A model generated the notes under the pieces. That model saw only the letters and a list, made by a program, of their open reading frames with translations. It searched no databases and had not been told where the DNA came from. From Caryophanales bacterium (GTDB taxonomy: Bacteria > Bacillota_I > Bacilli_A > RF39 > UBA660), in NCBI GenBank assembly GCA_016282155.1, contig JAEEJY010000030.1:28483-92482 (forward strand): DNA of 64,000 bases, in the 5' to 3' direction. Below are positions 53,744 through 63,463 of the stretch, one piece after another. Made by a program: the position numbers and the translations under genes. Position 1 is the first letter of the stretch. Every line of letters begins with the position of its first letter.

Positions 53744-54528
53744 TGCGTAGTTTAATTAGTATTAATAAAAAATTTATGGAAGTAACACCTAATAGATTAG
53801 TTGAATTAATCTTAAATACAAAGAGTGTTAAAGGTGTTGAAGCCTATATTGATATTGAAAATTCTAATGAGTTAAAATATTTAGAAGATTTAGTATTTTT
53901 ACTTAAAAAGAATAATTTAATCTTACAAATTCACGCTAATAGTAATGTTAATATTAAAGACCAACTTAAATATATGAAGTTACTTGAAGGATATGCTTTA
54001 GAATTAAATCAAGTAATCACTGTAACATTCCATTCTTTATACAATGAAGATAAAGTTAAGTCTTTAATGGATACAATTATTTATCTATCAGAAATAACTA
54101 GTAAAACATCAGATAATTTAGCTATTTGTTTAGAAAATCTTAATGACGAAAAAGGTTATGATCGTTTAGAAAAAGAATATATACGACCAGTTATCTTAAA
54201 TGATGAAAGATTATATTTAACTTATGACATCGGTCATGAAATTGCTGATTTTGGGGATATAACTAATCTTGATTCTTATTATGCTGAAGAAATACGTAAT
54301 GTTCATATTCATACTAATGACTTACAAGGTCATGATCATTTACCTATCTATTTAAATGATGTTAATTATAATTTAATAGTTAAAGGTCTTACATATTTAA
54401 AATATATTAAGTATGTAGGTAACATTGTTTATGAATATGATTTATATGCTTGTAAGGGTAATACTATCGAAGAAAAAATCATTGATTATTTAAATTCTAT
54501 TGATTTAATAAGTGAGCATTACAATTAA
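53743..54528 (+). CDS. sugar phosphate isomerase/AP-endonuclease 2-like TIM-barrel protein
   Basis: The 261-residue protein fits the xylose isomerase-like TIM-barrel superfamily, with metal-ligand-like positions in ICLENLNDEKG, TYDIGHE and VHIHTND. It may be an isomerase, epimerase or AP endonuclease; the substrate is unclear. It is translationally coupled on both sides (TAATG after lepB, TAATG before the ASCH gene). Confidence 0.75.
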   Translation: MRSLISINKKFMEVTPNRLVELILNTKSVKGVEAYIDIENSNELKYLEDLVFLLKKNNLILQIHANSNVNIKDQLKYMKLLEGYALELNQVITVTFHSLYNEDKVKSLMDTIIYLSEITSKTSDNLAICLENLNDEKGYDRLEKEYIRPVILNDERLYLTYDIGHEIADFGDITNLDSYYAEEIRNVHIHTNDLQGHDHLPIYLNDVNYNLIVKGLTYLKYIKYVGNIVYEYDLYACKGNTIEEKIIDYLNSIDLISEHYN

Positions 54529-54920
54529 TGAAAGTATTATCAATCAGAGAACCTTTCGCTACCCTTATTAAAGATAAAGTAAAAATTTATGAAACAAGAA
54601 GTTTTAAAACTAATTATCGTGGTGAAATATATATCCATGCTAGTTTAGCTTTAAGTAAAGCAGCTAATGCTAAAGAAGCTTCTAAATACTTAAAAACAAC
54701 TATTAATCCCGGACATATATTATGTCGCTGTAATTTAGTAGATTGTATTTATATGGATAAAGATTTTATAAAATATATTAAAGAAGAAACTAATGAAAGT
54801 GCTTACGGAAGATATGAAGAAGGTAGATATGCCTGGAAATTAGAAGTACTTGAAGTAATCACACCTATTAAAGCTAAAGGTCAGCTAGGTATCTGGAACT
54901 ATAAAAAAGAAGTAGAGTAA
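54528..54920 (+). CDS. ASCH-domain protein
   Basis: The 130-residue protein begins KVLSIREPFATLIKDKVKIYETRS, split here by the family's typical xIRxPxAxLI start. It then has YRGEIYIHAS and YAWKLEVLE, typical of ASCH/PUA-like RNA-binding or nucleotide-hydrolysing proteins. It overlaps the preceding gene by one base. Confidence 0.82.
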   Translation: MKVLSIREPFATLIKDKVKIYETRSFKTNYRGEIYIHASLALSKAANAKEASKYLKTTINPGHILCRCNLVDCIYMDKDFIKYIKEETNESAYGRYEEGRYAWKLEVLEVITPIKAKGQLGIWNYKKEVE

Positions 54921-54933
54921 TCTACTTCTTTTT
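54904..54933. terminator. bidirectional terminator
   Basis: A 13-bp stem AAAAAGAAGTAGA/TCTACTTCTTTTT with loop GTAA between convergent genes. Confidence 0.9.
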
Positions 54934-56011
54934 AACCTTTATGTTTAGTTTTATGCCACTCTAAATTTTTATTTTTTAAAGCTTTAATATAAGAAAAAAT
55001 ATAAGTAAATAAAAATATTGGATTAGTAAATATAAATAATAGTTTCTTTTTAAAAGATAATTTAATACGATTATTATCTAATATCAAGATAAATATTGAT
55101 ATTAAAACAATTAATAAGTAGGTAAATATTATTCCTAAGTATTTATAGTATATAAAGAAACTACTTATTAAATATATAAGTATTAAAACAAGGTTTAAAA
55201 CTGCTAAATCCCAAATAGTTTTATTAAGTGTTCTTGTATGATATTTATTATTCATAACTCCACGAATCCATCTGGTTCTTTGATTAATAGATTTTTTAAT
55301 ACTTGTAGGTTGTTCATCGAAGTATGGTGTATAACTATTAATACATCTAATATGATTTTCTTCTAAGTAAATAGAAAATTCATAATCTTCGGTAATTGAA
55401 TAAAAAGGGAATCCATTTAGTTTTCTAATTATTTTGGCACTAATAATTTGCCCTGACCCGTAAGATATAGGTTCAAGATTAAATATTTTACGGTAACCAT
55501 TTAAAAGATTAAAATGACTAGAAAAAAGCATTCCTGTATCAATACTTACCCAGTTAACAGGATTAGTAGGAATACGATAAGACATTACTACGTCATAGCC
55601 GTCTTTATAATGCTTAAGCATCTTTTTAAAATAATCTTTAGTAATTATATTGTCTGCATCTAAAATAAAATATAAATCATAATTTTTACTAATTATTGAT
55701 TTTAAACATTCGTCAAGAGCGCCACCTTTAGTTTTTATATTTGTCTTACGTACATAAACATTAGCTTTATATTTCTTTGCTATTTTATAGGTAGGATCTT
55801 TTTTATCTTCAATGATAACATAAGTATTAGACATATCTTTATTTTCTTTTTGAATACTAAGTAAAGTTTTTTCAATAACTAAAGATTCATCTTTGGCAGG
55901 TATTAAAATAGCATATTTACAAGACTTGTTTTTTATTAGTTTAGGACTTCTATGTCTTGTTAGATAAAGTAAAATATTTAGTATTAAAAACGATCCTAAT
56001 AAATAAATCAT
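54932..56011 (-). CDS. family 2 glycosyltransferase, membrane-bound
   Basis: The start at 56011 (MIYLLGSFLI) follows GGTGGTAAT and an extended -10 TGTTATAAT on the minus strand. The 359-residue protein has an N-terminal membrane helix and a GT-A domain with ILIPAKDE, FILDADN (DxD), TEDYEFS and QRTRWIRG (QxxRW), and C-terminal membrane helices. The pattern is that of processive or lipid-linked GT2 enzymes (beta-glycan or glycolipid synthesis). The product is not identifiable. Confidence 0.88.
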   Translation of the reverse strand: MIYLLGSFLILNILLYLTRHRSPKLIKNKSCKYAILIPAKDESLVIEKTLLSIQKENKDMSNTYVIIEDKKDPTYKIAKKYKANVYVRKTNIKTKGGALDECLKSIISKNYDLYFILDADNIITKDYFKKMLKHYKDGYDVVMSYRIPTNPVNWVSIDTGMLFSSHFNLLNGYRKIFNLEPISYGSGQIISAKIIRKLNGFPFYSITEDYEFSIYLEENHIRCINSYTPYFDEQPTSIKKSINQRTRWIRGVMNNKYHTRTLNKTIWDLAVLNLVLILIYLISSFFIYYKYLGIIFTYLLIVLISIFILILDNNRIKLSFKKKLLFIFTNPIFLFTYIFSYIKALKNKNLEWHKTKHKG

Positions 56012-56041
56012 ATTACCACCATAATAATTATAACATATCTC

Positions 56042-56069
56042 TTGCAAGTTAATTTTAAAGTGTTATAAT
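56042..56069 (+). promoter_or_regulatory. promoter of the YitT gene
   Basis: TTGCAA (56042-56047), 16 bases, TATAAT (56064-56069) with extended TG. The minus-strand GT2 promoter lies just upstream, so the two units are divergent. Confidence 0.65.
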
Positions 56070-56084
56070 TTGTATGGTGATTTT

Positions 56085-56960
56085 ATGAAAAAGATATTTC
56101 GTTGGACGTATTTAGAGATGTTTACTGCTATTATAGGATTATTTTTATATTGTTTATCAATAGAGATATTCATTGTACCTAACCATCTATATAATGGAGG
56201 AATAATGGGTATATCTCAGTTAATTAAGACTGTTTTAACAACTATCTTTAATTTAAAATTTTCATTTGATATAACATCAATTATCTATTATCTAATTAAT
56301 ATCCCATTATTTTATTTAGCTTATAAGAAAGTAGGTAAAACATTCTTTTATCGTACTGTATTTTGTGTATCAATAAGTACTATCTTCTTGTTATTAATAC
56401 CATCACTAGATAAGCCATTAATGGATGACATTCTTACTAATATCTTAGTAGGTGGCGCAATATGTGGCTTTGGTTGTGGTCTTGCTTTAAGTGTCGGAGC
56501 ATCTTCTGGTGGAACAGATATCATAGGTATGGTTTTAACGCAAAGATATCGTTTTATTACTGTCGGTAATTTTAATCTAACAGTAAATGCAATAGTATAT
56601 GGTATAAGTGCTATCGTTGGAGGAATTGAAACAATGATATATTCAATTTTATACTCAGTATTCGATTCATTTGTGGTTGATCGTATGCATCTTCAAAATA
56701 TTAATTCAACAGTATTAATATTTACGAAAAAGAATCCTAAGATAATAAATAATTACATCAAGGAAAAATTAGATAGAGATTTTACATATTGGGAAGCTAA
56801 AGGTGGTTATGATGATTCAAGAACTTATATAACTTACGCAGTATTATCTAAATATGAAAAGAATCTACTAGAAAACGCTATGAAAGAAAATAAAATCGAA
56901 GCTTTCACAATAGCTTCTGATCATGTTTCTGTCTTAGGAGATTTTAAGAAAAAATTATAA
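56085..56960 (+). CDS. YitT-family membrane protein
   Basis: The 291-residue protein has five to six membrane helices with FIVPNHLYNGGIMGIS and GASSGGTDIIGM, followed by a C-terminal DUF2179-type cytoplasmic domain (about 215-291). YitT proteins are common in Bacillota and of uncertain transport function. The start at 56085 follows TGGTGATTTT. Confidence 0.88.
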   Translation: MKKIFRWTYLEMFTAIIGLFLYCLSIEIFIVPNHLYNGGIMGISQLIKTVLTTIFNLKFSFDITSIIYYLINIPLFYLAYKKVGKTFFYRTVFCVSISTIFLLLIPSLDKPLMDDILTNILVGGAICGFGCGLALSVGASSGGTDIIGMVLTQRYRFITVGNFNLTVNAIVYGISAIVGGIETMIYSILYSVFDSFVVDRMHLQNINSTVLIFTKKNPKIINNYIKEKLDRDFTYWEAKGGYDDSRTYITYAVLSKYEKNLLENAMKENKIEAFTIASDHVSVLGDFKKKL

Positions 56961-56984
56961 GAATAGATTTTATCTATTCTTTTA
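56958..56984 (+). terminator. terminator after the YitT gene
   Basis: Stem AAGAATAGAT/ATCTATTCTT with loop TTT. Confidence 0.8.
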
Positions 56985-57008
56985 TGTTATAATTAAATAG
57001 GTGGTAGT

Positions 57009-57677
57009 ATGAAAAAGAAATTAAAAATATCATTATTACTTAATATTATTATTTTTGTATTAGTAGTAGTAGCCTCAGTAATTATGTTTACAGGATTCCA
57101 ATTTATGCATGGAGTAGAACCTATATTTGAAGAAAGAAGATTACTTATGTTGAAGTTTTTCACTGTTCAATCAAATATATTTGCGGGCTTAATAGCTTTA
57201 GTGTCTGCTTATAAACAAATAAGGATCTTAAGAGGCAAAGAAAGAGTAATATCTAAGAGATTAAGTGTCTTACAGTTAATGGCAACAACTGCGGTTACCA
57301 TAACATTCTTAGTAGTATTCTTATACTTAGGACCAATAAGCGATGGTGGTATACCAGTTATGCTTATGAATAGTAATTTATTCTATCACTTTATAATACC
57401 GGTTTTATGTATAATTAATTTTATCTTTTTTGAAAAGAGTAATAAATTAAAATTCAAATATACATTTATGGGAGTTATCCCAACTTTATTATACGGAACT
57501 TACTATATGGGTAATATATTAATCCATATGGAAAATGGTAAAGTATCACCAGTTTATGACTGGTACTGGTTTGTCCAAAATGGTGTTTGGACAGCTGTAA
57601 TAGTAATGCCTATGATGCTTTTAGGTAGTTATATGATAAGTTTAGTTCTATGGGGACTAAATAGAAAGGGAAAATAA
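57009..57677 (+). CDS. Pr6Pr/FAR-17a (AIG1)-like six-helix membrane protein
   Basis: The 222-residue protein has six membrane helices with [11 protein letters not shown] after the first and FYHFIIPVL in the middle, a pattern of Pr6Pr/AIG1-like proteins (candidate Asn/His or Thr/His site). A lipid hydrolase role is known for eukaryotic AIG1; for this member it is only a guess. A compact promoter cassette (TGTTATAAT from 56985) precedes it. It runs into trxA after one base. Confidence 0.68.
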   Translation: MKKKLKISLLLNIIIFVLVVVASVIMFTGFQFMHGVEPIFEERRLLMLKFFTVQSNIFAGLIALVSAYKQIRILRGKERVISKRLSVLQLMATTAVTITFLVVFLYLGPISDGGIPVMLMNSNLFYHFIIPVLCIINFIFFEKSNKLKFKYTFMGVIPTLLYGTYYMGNILIHMENGKVSPVYDWYWFVQNGVWTAVIVMPMMLLGSYMISLVLWGLNRKGK

Positions 57678-57678
57678 T

Positions 57679-57972
57679 ATGATTGAAGGAAACGTTAAAA
57701 ATTTTGATGAATTAATTAAGGAAGGAACAGTTTTAGTTGATTTCAATGCTAACTGGTGTGGACCTTGTAAAATGTTAAAACCAGTTCTTGAAAGTGTTGC
57801 TTCGGAAGGTAAAAAAATAGTATCAATAAATGTTGATGATGCTAGAGATTTAGCAATTAAATATGGTGTTATGTCAATCCCATGTTTAGTAGTATTTAAA
57901 GATGGAAAAGAAGTAAAAAGATCTGTAGGATTAATTGGTAAGTCAGAAATTATCGATTTAATGGAGGATTAA
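57679..57972 (+). CDS. trxA: thioredoxin
   Basis: The 97-residue protein has the active site W26-C-G-P-C30, the cis-Pro region MSIPCLVVF and normal length. It keeps cytoplasmic thiols reduced, recycled by the adjacent thioredoxin reductase. Its stop overlaps the trxB start (TTAATG). Confidence 0.95.
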   Translation: MIEGNVKNFDELIKEGTVLVDFNANWCGPCKMLKPVLESVASEGKKIVSINVDDARDLAIKYGVMSIPCLVVFKDGKEVKRSVGLIGKSEIIDLMED

Positions 57973-58880
57973 TGTACGATATTATAATTATAGGAGCTGG
58001 ACCTGCAGGTTTAACATCTGCTATCTATGCCCGTATTGCTAATAAGAAAGTATTATTACTTGAAGCTAAAGTATATGGTGGTCAAATCGTAAATACTTTA
58101 GAAATTAAAAATTATCCATCTATTAAAACAATAAGTGGTTTTGATTATGCAACTAATTTATATAGTCAAGCTATGGAATTAGGAGCGGAAATTAAATTTG
58201 AAAAAGCTGTTAATGTAGAAAATTATCCTGATAAAAAGGTAGTTGAAACTAGAGAAAATAAATATGAAGCTAAAACCATAATTATCGCTACCGGTTGTGA
58301 AAGAAGAAAATTATCTTTGCCTAACGAAAGAGAATTAATTGGTCGTGGTATATCATACTGTGCTACTTGTGATGGTTCATTCTATAAAGATAAAACTATC
58401 GCTGTTGTAGGTGGTGGTTTAGCTGCTTTAGAAGATGCTTTATATTTATCTGATATAGCTAAAAAGATATATTTAATCTATCGTGGAGATAGTTTTAATC
58501 ATGAAATTATCGCAAGTAAGGTAACAAGTAAACCTAATATATTTATTATGTATAATAGTAATATTAAAGCTATTAATGGAGCGACTAAATTAGAATCTAT
58601 TGATGTAGTAGGTAATAATGAAGAAGTAACTTTAGAAGTTGATGGTTTATTTATTGCGGTTGGACAAATTCCTGAAAATGAAAACTTTAGGAAATTAGTT
58701 GATATGGATGATCGTGGATACATTATTGCTGGTGAAGATTGCAAAACTAGTTGTGAAGGTATCTTTGTAGCAGGAGATAGTCGTATTAAAACATTAAGAC
58801 AACTTGTAACAGCAACTAGTGATGGTGCGGTAGCAGCTACTAATGCTATTAAATATATAAATACTAAATTAAATAATTAA
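57972..58880 (+). CDS. trxB: thioredoxin reductase
   Basis: The 302-residue flavoprotein has the FAD-binding IIGAGPAGLTSAIYA, active-site C130-A-T-C133, the NADPH-binding VVGGGLAALEDA and the C-terminal GIFVAGDSR motif. It is coupled to trxA, forming the cell's thioredoxin system. Length matches the family. Confidence 0.95.
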   Translation: MYDIIIIGAGPAGLTSAIYARIANKKVLLLEAKVYGGQIVNTLEIKNYPSIKTISGFDYATNLYSQAMELGAEIKFEKAVNVENYPDKKVVETRENKYEAKTIIIATGCERRKLSLPNERELIGRGISYCATCDGSFYKDKTIAVVGGGLAALEDALYLSDIAKKIYLIYRGDSFNHEIIASKVTSKPNIFIMYNSNIKAINGATKLESIDVVGNNEEVTLEVDGLFIAVGQIPENENFRKLVDMDDRGYIIAGEDCKTSCEGIFVAGDSRIKTLRQLVTATSDGAVAATNAIKYINTKLNN

Positions 58881-58905
58881 AGAGTTTTTTAACTCTTTTC
58901 TTTTA
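58877..58905 (+). terminator. terminator after trxB
   Basis: Stem AAAGAGTT/AACTCTTT with loop TTTT. Confidence 0.75.
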
Positions 58906-58915
58906 TAGGTGAAAT

Positions 58916-59542
58916 ATGGAAGAATTTAAAGATAGAATATTAAAATTAGAAGATAGTTATAATGACTTAGCATACATAACTAAAATAGGTGAAAATAAAG
59001 TTCTTATAACTGCTCCTCATACAATGCTTCAAATGCATGAAGATGGTTCTTATAAATTAAGTGAGCCATTTACTAAGGCAATTGCCTTGTATGTAGGTAG
59101 TATTACTAATAGTAGTTATTTAGTTAAGAATAAAGATACCGGTATTGATCCTAATCATAGTATCAAAGATACATTTAAAAGTATGCTTTTAGATATTATT
59201 AAAGATCAAGATATTAAGTTAATTATTGATATTCATGGTGCTAAAGAAGATAGAGATTTTGATATTGAATTTGGTACTTTAAATAATTTAACTACGGATT
59301 TTTCTGTTATTAAAGAATTAGAAGATGCCTTTAATGAAGCAGGAATAAAGAATGTTTCTTATAATGAGCCATTTAAGGGTGGTATGATTACCAAGACTAT
59401 TTATGAGAATACAAATTGTGATGTTATGCAGATAGAAATAAACGCTAAATATCGTAATATTGAAAACCCAGATAATATTATGCAGGTATGTAATGCTTTA
59501 ATTAATTTTATTAATCAATATACAAATATAACAAGTAAATAG
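58916..59542 (+). CDS. N-formylglutamate amidohydrolase-like protein
   Basis: The 208-residue protein has APHTMLQMHEDG near the N-terminus, LIIDIHGAKEDRDFDIEFGT and MQIEINAKYRN near the C-terminus, positions matching zinc-binding and catalytic segments of the FGase family. The exact substrate is unknown. It is followed closely by a nucleoside-deoxyribosyltransferase-like gene. Confidence 0.75.
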   Translation: MEEFKDRILKLEDSYNDLAYITKIGENKVLITAPHTMLQMHEDGSYKLSEPFTKAIALYVGSITNSSYLVKNKDTGIDPNHSIKDTFKSMLLDIIKDQDIKLIIDIHGAKEDRDFDIEFGTLNNLTTDFSVIKELEDAFNEAGIKNVSYNEPFKGGMITKTIYENTNCDVMQIEINAKYRNIENPDNIMQVCNALINFINQYTNITSK

Positions 59543-59550
59543 GAGGATAT

Positions 59551-59985
59551 ATGAATAATAAATATGAATTTTTTATCGCTGGTAGAGCGCGTAATAAAGA
59601 AAATATTTTAAGAATATGTGATATCTTTGATAAATATAATATTTCTTATTATTGCTTTTTAAAGAATGAAGATGACTGGGGATATGGAAGTAAAGATAAT
59701 ACTCCAGAAGAAAATCAAAAAGAATTTGAATCTCTAGGATTAAAAAGTGATGTTGTTCTAAATTTATTTCATAGTGATTTAGAAGGTGAAAAAAATAGTA
59801 AGAACTTTTTACTTGTATTACCGGCTGGAAAAGCTGCTCATATTGAAGCAGGTATTGCTTATGGTTTAGGTAAGAAGTGTTATGCTATCGGTGAATATGA
59901 AGCAACTGATACTTTATATAATATTTTTGAAGAAATCTTTAGTAATGAAGAAGAACTAGAAGAATTTATTAAAAATTATAAATAA
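59551..59985 (+). CDS. nucleoside 2-deoxyribosyltransferase-like protein
   Basis: The 144-residue protein has an N-terminal FFIAGRARN strand and a LVLPAGKAAHIEAGIAYGLGK segment typical of the Nuc_deoxyrib_tr fold (the E of HIEAG as nucleophile). Activity is inferred. It has AGGAGGATAT upstream and an 8-base gap from the preceding gene. Confidence 0.72.
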   Translation: MNNKYEFFIAGRARNKENILRICDIFDKYNISYYCFLKNEDDWGYGSKDNTPEENQKEFESLGLKSDVVLNLFHSDLEGEKNSKNFLLVLPAGKAAHIEAGIAYGLGKKCYAIGEYEATDTLYNIFEEIFSNEEELEEFIKNYK

Positions 59986-60009
59986 AAGAGAATTAATTCT
60001 CTTTTTTTA
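59984..60009 (+). terminator. terminator after the 59551 gene
   Basis: Stem AAAAGAGAA/TTCTCTTTT with loop TTAA. Confidence 0.85.
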
Positions 60010-60050
60010 TTGCTAAAAATAAGATATAATAAAAAACATTAGGTGATTTT

Positions 60051-61082
60051 ATGGAAAATAAGAAAATATTAAAAATATTAAAAAGATATGATTTAGTAGA
60101 TTTATACGGAAATTTAGAAGAAACAATAAAATGGTTTAGATCTTTAAATGATCTTCAAAAAAAGAATTTATTAAGTTTAAATTTTGATCCTGATACAATT
60201 CTTTTTGATACAGAAATACTTGCTAATAAAGACTTATTAAATAAACCAGATTATTTAAAAAGAGTAGAAGCATTTATTAGTATTAAAAATGCTGAAGGAT
60301 GGCATCATTTATTCCATGACATGGTAAATAAATGGTTCCTTGATAGTCCTAAATTTTATCAAGATATTGAGACTTTAAAAAAAGCAAAATGTGCACAAAC
60401 TCCACTTTGGATAATTGGAGATTATACTTTTGTTAAAAGTCCATATCATGATAAAGATTTTAATTTACTAGTAACAGCTAAAGATAATTCGGATAGAGAT
60501 TTAGATTTTGTAGTATGGGAAAATATAGCTACTTTAGCAGCCTCAGTTGATTCTATTAGAAGTAAATATCATGAAATTGATATGGATACTATAATTAGAT
60601 ATGGTTCTAAGTCACTTCAAACTCCACATTCATATCCTGAATCTACAATTACTTATTTAGCGACAAATAAAGTATCTTTGGAAGATAAATATCATTTAGA
60701 AAATATGGAGATACTTGCAAGTAATAGTGATGTAATAGGAGCTTATTTATATCAAATAATGACTGATGCTAAAGCTATTAATAGAAGAGATTATCGCGCT
60801 ATTATAAGAGAAATGGTTGAACATAAAGATAATGAACACTATGCATATTTATTATGTGCTTATGTGTTAGGAGAAGAAAAAGCAAGAAGAGCTGAAGGCT
60901 TAGGTAATGTTTCATATGATTTTTGGAAATATGATATGGAAGAATTATATAAGATGGTTGATGAAAAATTAAATGTTGTTGATTCTGATTTTTGTGAAGT
61001 AGAATCACGTATGATTGAAACAACAGAAAAACCAAAAACATTCTTTAAACGTTTTAAAGAAAGATTAAGTAAAGATAAATAG
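60051..61082 (+). CDS. hypothetical soluble protein
   Basis: The 343-residue protein is helical and soluble, with His/Trp-rich GWHHLFHDMVNKWF (about residues 82-95) and a basic C-terminal tail. No catalytic motif is certain. It starts after AGGTGATTTT and a -10-like GATATAAT. The promoter of the next gene begins right after its stop. Confidence 0.7.
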   Translation: MENKKILKILKRYDLVDLYGNLEETIKWFRSLNDLQKKNLLSLNFDPDTILFDTEILANKDLLNKPDYLKRVEAFISIKNAEGWHHLFHDMVNKWFLDSPKFYQDIETLKKAKCAQTPLWIIGDYTFVKSPYHDKDFNLLVTAKDNSDRDLDFVVWENIATLAASVDSIRSKYHEIDMDTIIRYGSKSLQTPHSYPESTITYLATNKVSLEDKYHLENMEILASNSDVIGAYLYQIMTDAKAINRRDYRAIIREMVEHKDNEHYAYLLCAYVLGEEKARRAEGLGNVSYDFWKYDMEELYKMVDEKLNVVDSDFCEVESRMIETTEKPKTFFKRFKERLSKDK

Positions 61083-61084
61083 TA

Positions 61085-61108
61085 TGTTATAATTAAATAG
61101 GTGATAGT
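61085..61108 (+). promoter_or_regulatory. compact promoter/SD cassette of the GNAT gene
   Basis: TGTTATAAT (61085-61093) then AGGTGAT directly before ATG at 61109; same layout as at 53233 and 56985. Confidence 0.65.
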
Positions 61109-61720
61109 ATGAAATTTTTAGGTAGTAAAACAATTGAAACAGAAAGATTAGTTTTAAAAGCTCAAACTATGGATGAGCAACATTATCTATGGTCTGTTTT
61201 AATGCTTCCTGAAGTTAATAGGTATTATTTAACTGTACCTAAGAAATTACGTGAAAAATTAAAAGACTGGGATAAACAAAAAGAATTCTATGCATCAGAT
61301 ATGTTAAAAGCAAATGATAAAGATGTATTTCGCTGGAGCGTATTTTTAAAAGATACTGGTGAGTGTATCGGAAGAGTATCTTGCCAAGAAGCTAAAAATG
61401 ATGGCTATGAGATAAGTAATCCTAGCTATCGTGGAGTTGGTTGGTATATTGATCCTAAACATAAAGGTCATGGTTATGGTAAAGAAGCAGCTTTCGCAAT
61501 GATGGATTATATGTTTGATGAATGCGAAATTGATGTTATCTTAACTGGGGCTGCTGTTATTAATAAATCTTCATGGAGTATTATGGAAAAATATGGTTTT
61601 GAAAGACAAGATAAAACTAAAATGGTTGAATATACATTTTTAGATGAACCTGTTGAAGATTACCAATATGTATTAACTAAAGAAATGTATTATGCAAAGA
61701 AAAATAGTAAAGTTAAATAA
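61109..61720 (+). CDS. GNAT-family N-acetyltransferase (RimJ/RimL-like)
   Basis: The 203-residue protein starts GSKTIETERLVLKA, a RimJ/RimL-type entry. It has VGWYIDPKHKGHGYGKEAA, the acetyl-CoA-binding segment, and VINKSSWSIMEKYGF, the conserved helix. The acceptor is unknown. The next gene follows after 9 bases. Confidence 0.85.
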   Translation: MKFLGSKTIETERLVLKAQTMDEQHYLWSVLMLPEVNRYYLTVPKKLREKLKDWDKQKEFYASDMLKANDKDVFRWSVFLKDTGECIGRVSCQEAKNDGYEISNPSYRGVGWYIDPKHKGHGYGKEAAFAMMDYMFDECEIDVILTGAAVINKSSWSIMEKYGFERQDKTKMVEYTFLDEPVEDYQYVLTKEMYYAKKNSKVK

Positions 61721-61729
61721 GAGGTATAT

Positions 61730-62314
61730 ATGACAAAAATAGTAATTTCTAGTAATGATAAATTAACTTATCCTGTAGTATGTGATTCACATGCTAATAT
61801 AAATAATTGTTTAGATATATGGATTAAATTTATAAATCATTTTAAAGTTGAAGAAATAGAATTAATGCATAAATTAGAAGGTAAAGATATATCTAAATTT
61901 ACTTTAGATGAAATGGAAGAATATTACCGTATAAGAAAGCAAAAAGAAATAGCGAGTTTATTTATAAAATATAAAAACAGAACTTGTACTAAAGAAGAAC
62001 ATGATGAAGTTCTAGATTATATGAATATGTCTTTAAGTACATTTATCGCTAATAGACTAACAAATGAAGAATTAAATGAAGTAAGTAAACGTATTGATAT
62101 GCTTAATGATAATAATTCCTTAGAAGAATATATTAGTACATATGATAAGAAGTATGATAGTCTTAATGTTGTAGAAGCATATACTTTATTTCGTGCTAAA
62201 GAAAAAGTATATAACCAAAAACAAGCAGAGTTAAATGAGCAAATAAGAATAGAAACTTCTTTAAGAAATCAGCATTTACTAAAAAGTTTAGCAAGAGATT
62301 TTGGAATAAAATAA
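61730..62314 (+). CDS. hypothetical soluble protein
   Basis: The 194-residue protein is charged and mostly helical, without signal peptide or membrane segment. I do not recognise a family. It is co-transcribed with the GNAT gene and ends at a strong terminator. Confidence 0.68.
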   Translation: MTKIVISSNDKLTYPVVCDSHANINNCLDIWIKFINHFKVEEIELMHKLEGKDISKFTLDEMEEYYRIRKQKEIASLFIKYKNRTCTKEEHDEVLDYMNMSLSTFIANRLTNEELNEVSKRIDMLNDNNSLEEYISTYDKKYDSLNVVEAYTLFRAKEKVYNQKQAELNEQIRIETSLRNQHLLKSLARDFGIK

Positions 62315-62339
62315 AAGTAGGATTAATCCTACTTTTTTA
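62313..62339 (+). terminator. terminator after the 61730 gene
   Basis: Stem AAAAGTAGGA/TCCTACTTTT with loop TTAA. Confidence 0.88.
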
Positions 62340-62378
62340 TATTTAAGTATGTTATAATTCTTATTAGTAGGTGATGAT

Positions 62379-63392
62379 ATGCAAAAACTAATTAACGAAT
62401 ATTTTAAAATTTTATCTCCAGATTATCCAAAGTGGTTAGATGAATATATAAATACAGAAAGAATGCAAAAACAAAAATATATTAGTGTTACTTGTGGTAA
62501 AGTTTATGCTAAATTGTTTGATTATAATAATTATAGTTCTTTAGATCATTCAATAGGTGTAGCCTTAATTATATGGAATTTTACACATGATAAAAAGCAA
62601 ACACTATCAGGTTTATTTCATGATATCGCAACCCCAGCTTTTAAACATTGCGTTGATTTCTTAAATGGAGATTATATGAATCAAGAATCAACAGAAGAAT
62701 TAACTAAAAAATTAATTGAAGATTCAGAGGATATAATGGAATTACTTAAAAGAGACAATATTAAAGTTGAAGAAGTATGTGACTATCATATTTATCCAAT
62801 CGCGGATAATGATACTCCAATGCTTTCAGCAGATAGACTAGAATATTCACTATCTAACGACTTTCTTGTTTATAAATTTAATACGCTTGATAATATAAAA
62901 AGAATTTATAATGATATTGAAATTCAAACTAATGAAAATGGTATTATTGAATTAGGTTTTAAAACTAAAAAGATCGCTAGAGAATTTGTTAAAAATACAT
63001 CAAGATTATCTATATGTTATCGTGATGATGAAACAAGATTTTACATGCAAGCAATCGCTGATATCTTAAAAAAAGTTAGCGAAGAAGGCTTAATTACTAA
63101 AAGTGATTTATATGAATTAAAAGAAACTGAAGTAATAGAAATAATTAAAAAATCTAAATATGGTTATGTTTATGAAGAATTAGTTAATGCTCCTAAACTT
63201 CATACTTCTTTAGAAGAACCTAATGTATATTATGTTAAGCATGGTGCTAAGATTAGATATATTGATCCTCTAGTAAAAGGAGAAAGAATATCTAAAGTAT
63301 GTAAGATAGCTAAAAACATGATAGATAAGAATTTATCTTATGATATGGATAAGTATGTATATCTAAATGATAAATTTAATATTTTAAAATAA
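62379..63392 (+). CDS. HD-domain phosphohydrolase
   Basis: The 337-residue protein has His57 (LDHSIGV), H81-D82 (LFHDIATPAFKH) and an Asp in SADRLEYS, the metal-binding set of HD hydrolases. These enzymes act on nucleotides or phosphodiesters; the substrate is unknown. The start follows AGTAGGTGATGAT and a TGTTATAAT box. Confidence 0.85.
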   Translation: MQKLINEYFKILSPDYPKWLDEYINTERMQKQKYISVTCGKVYAKLFDYNNYSSLDHSIGVALIIWNFTHDKKQTLSGLFHDIATPAFKHCVDFLNGDYMNQESTEELTKKLIEDSEDIMELLKRDNIKVEEVCDYHIYPIADNDTPMLSADRLEYSLSNDFLVYKFNTLDNIKRIYNDIEIQTNENGIIELGFKTKKIAREFVKNTSRLSICYRDDETRFYMQAIADILKKVSEEGLITKSDLYELKETEVIEIIKKSKYGYVYEELVNAPKLHTSLEEPNVYYVKHGAKIRYIDPLVKGERISKVCKIAKNMIDKNLSYDMDKYVYLNDKFNILK

Positions 63393-63422
63393 GATAGATT
63401 TATTATGAATCTATCTTTTTTA
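63391..63422 (+). terminator. terminator after the HD-domain gene
   Basis: Stem AAGATAGATT/AATCTATCTT with a 7-base loop, then T. Confidence 0.82.
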
Positions 63423-63463
63423 TGTTATAATTATTTGTAGAAAAAGGAGATAGTCTTAATATT

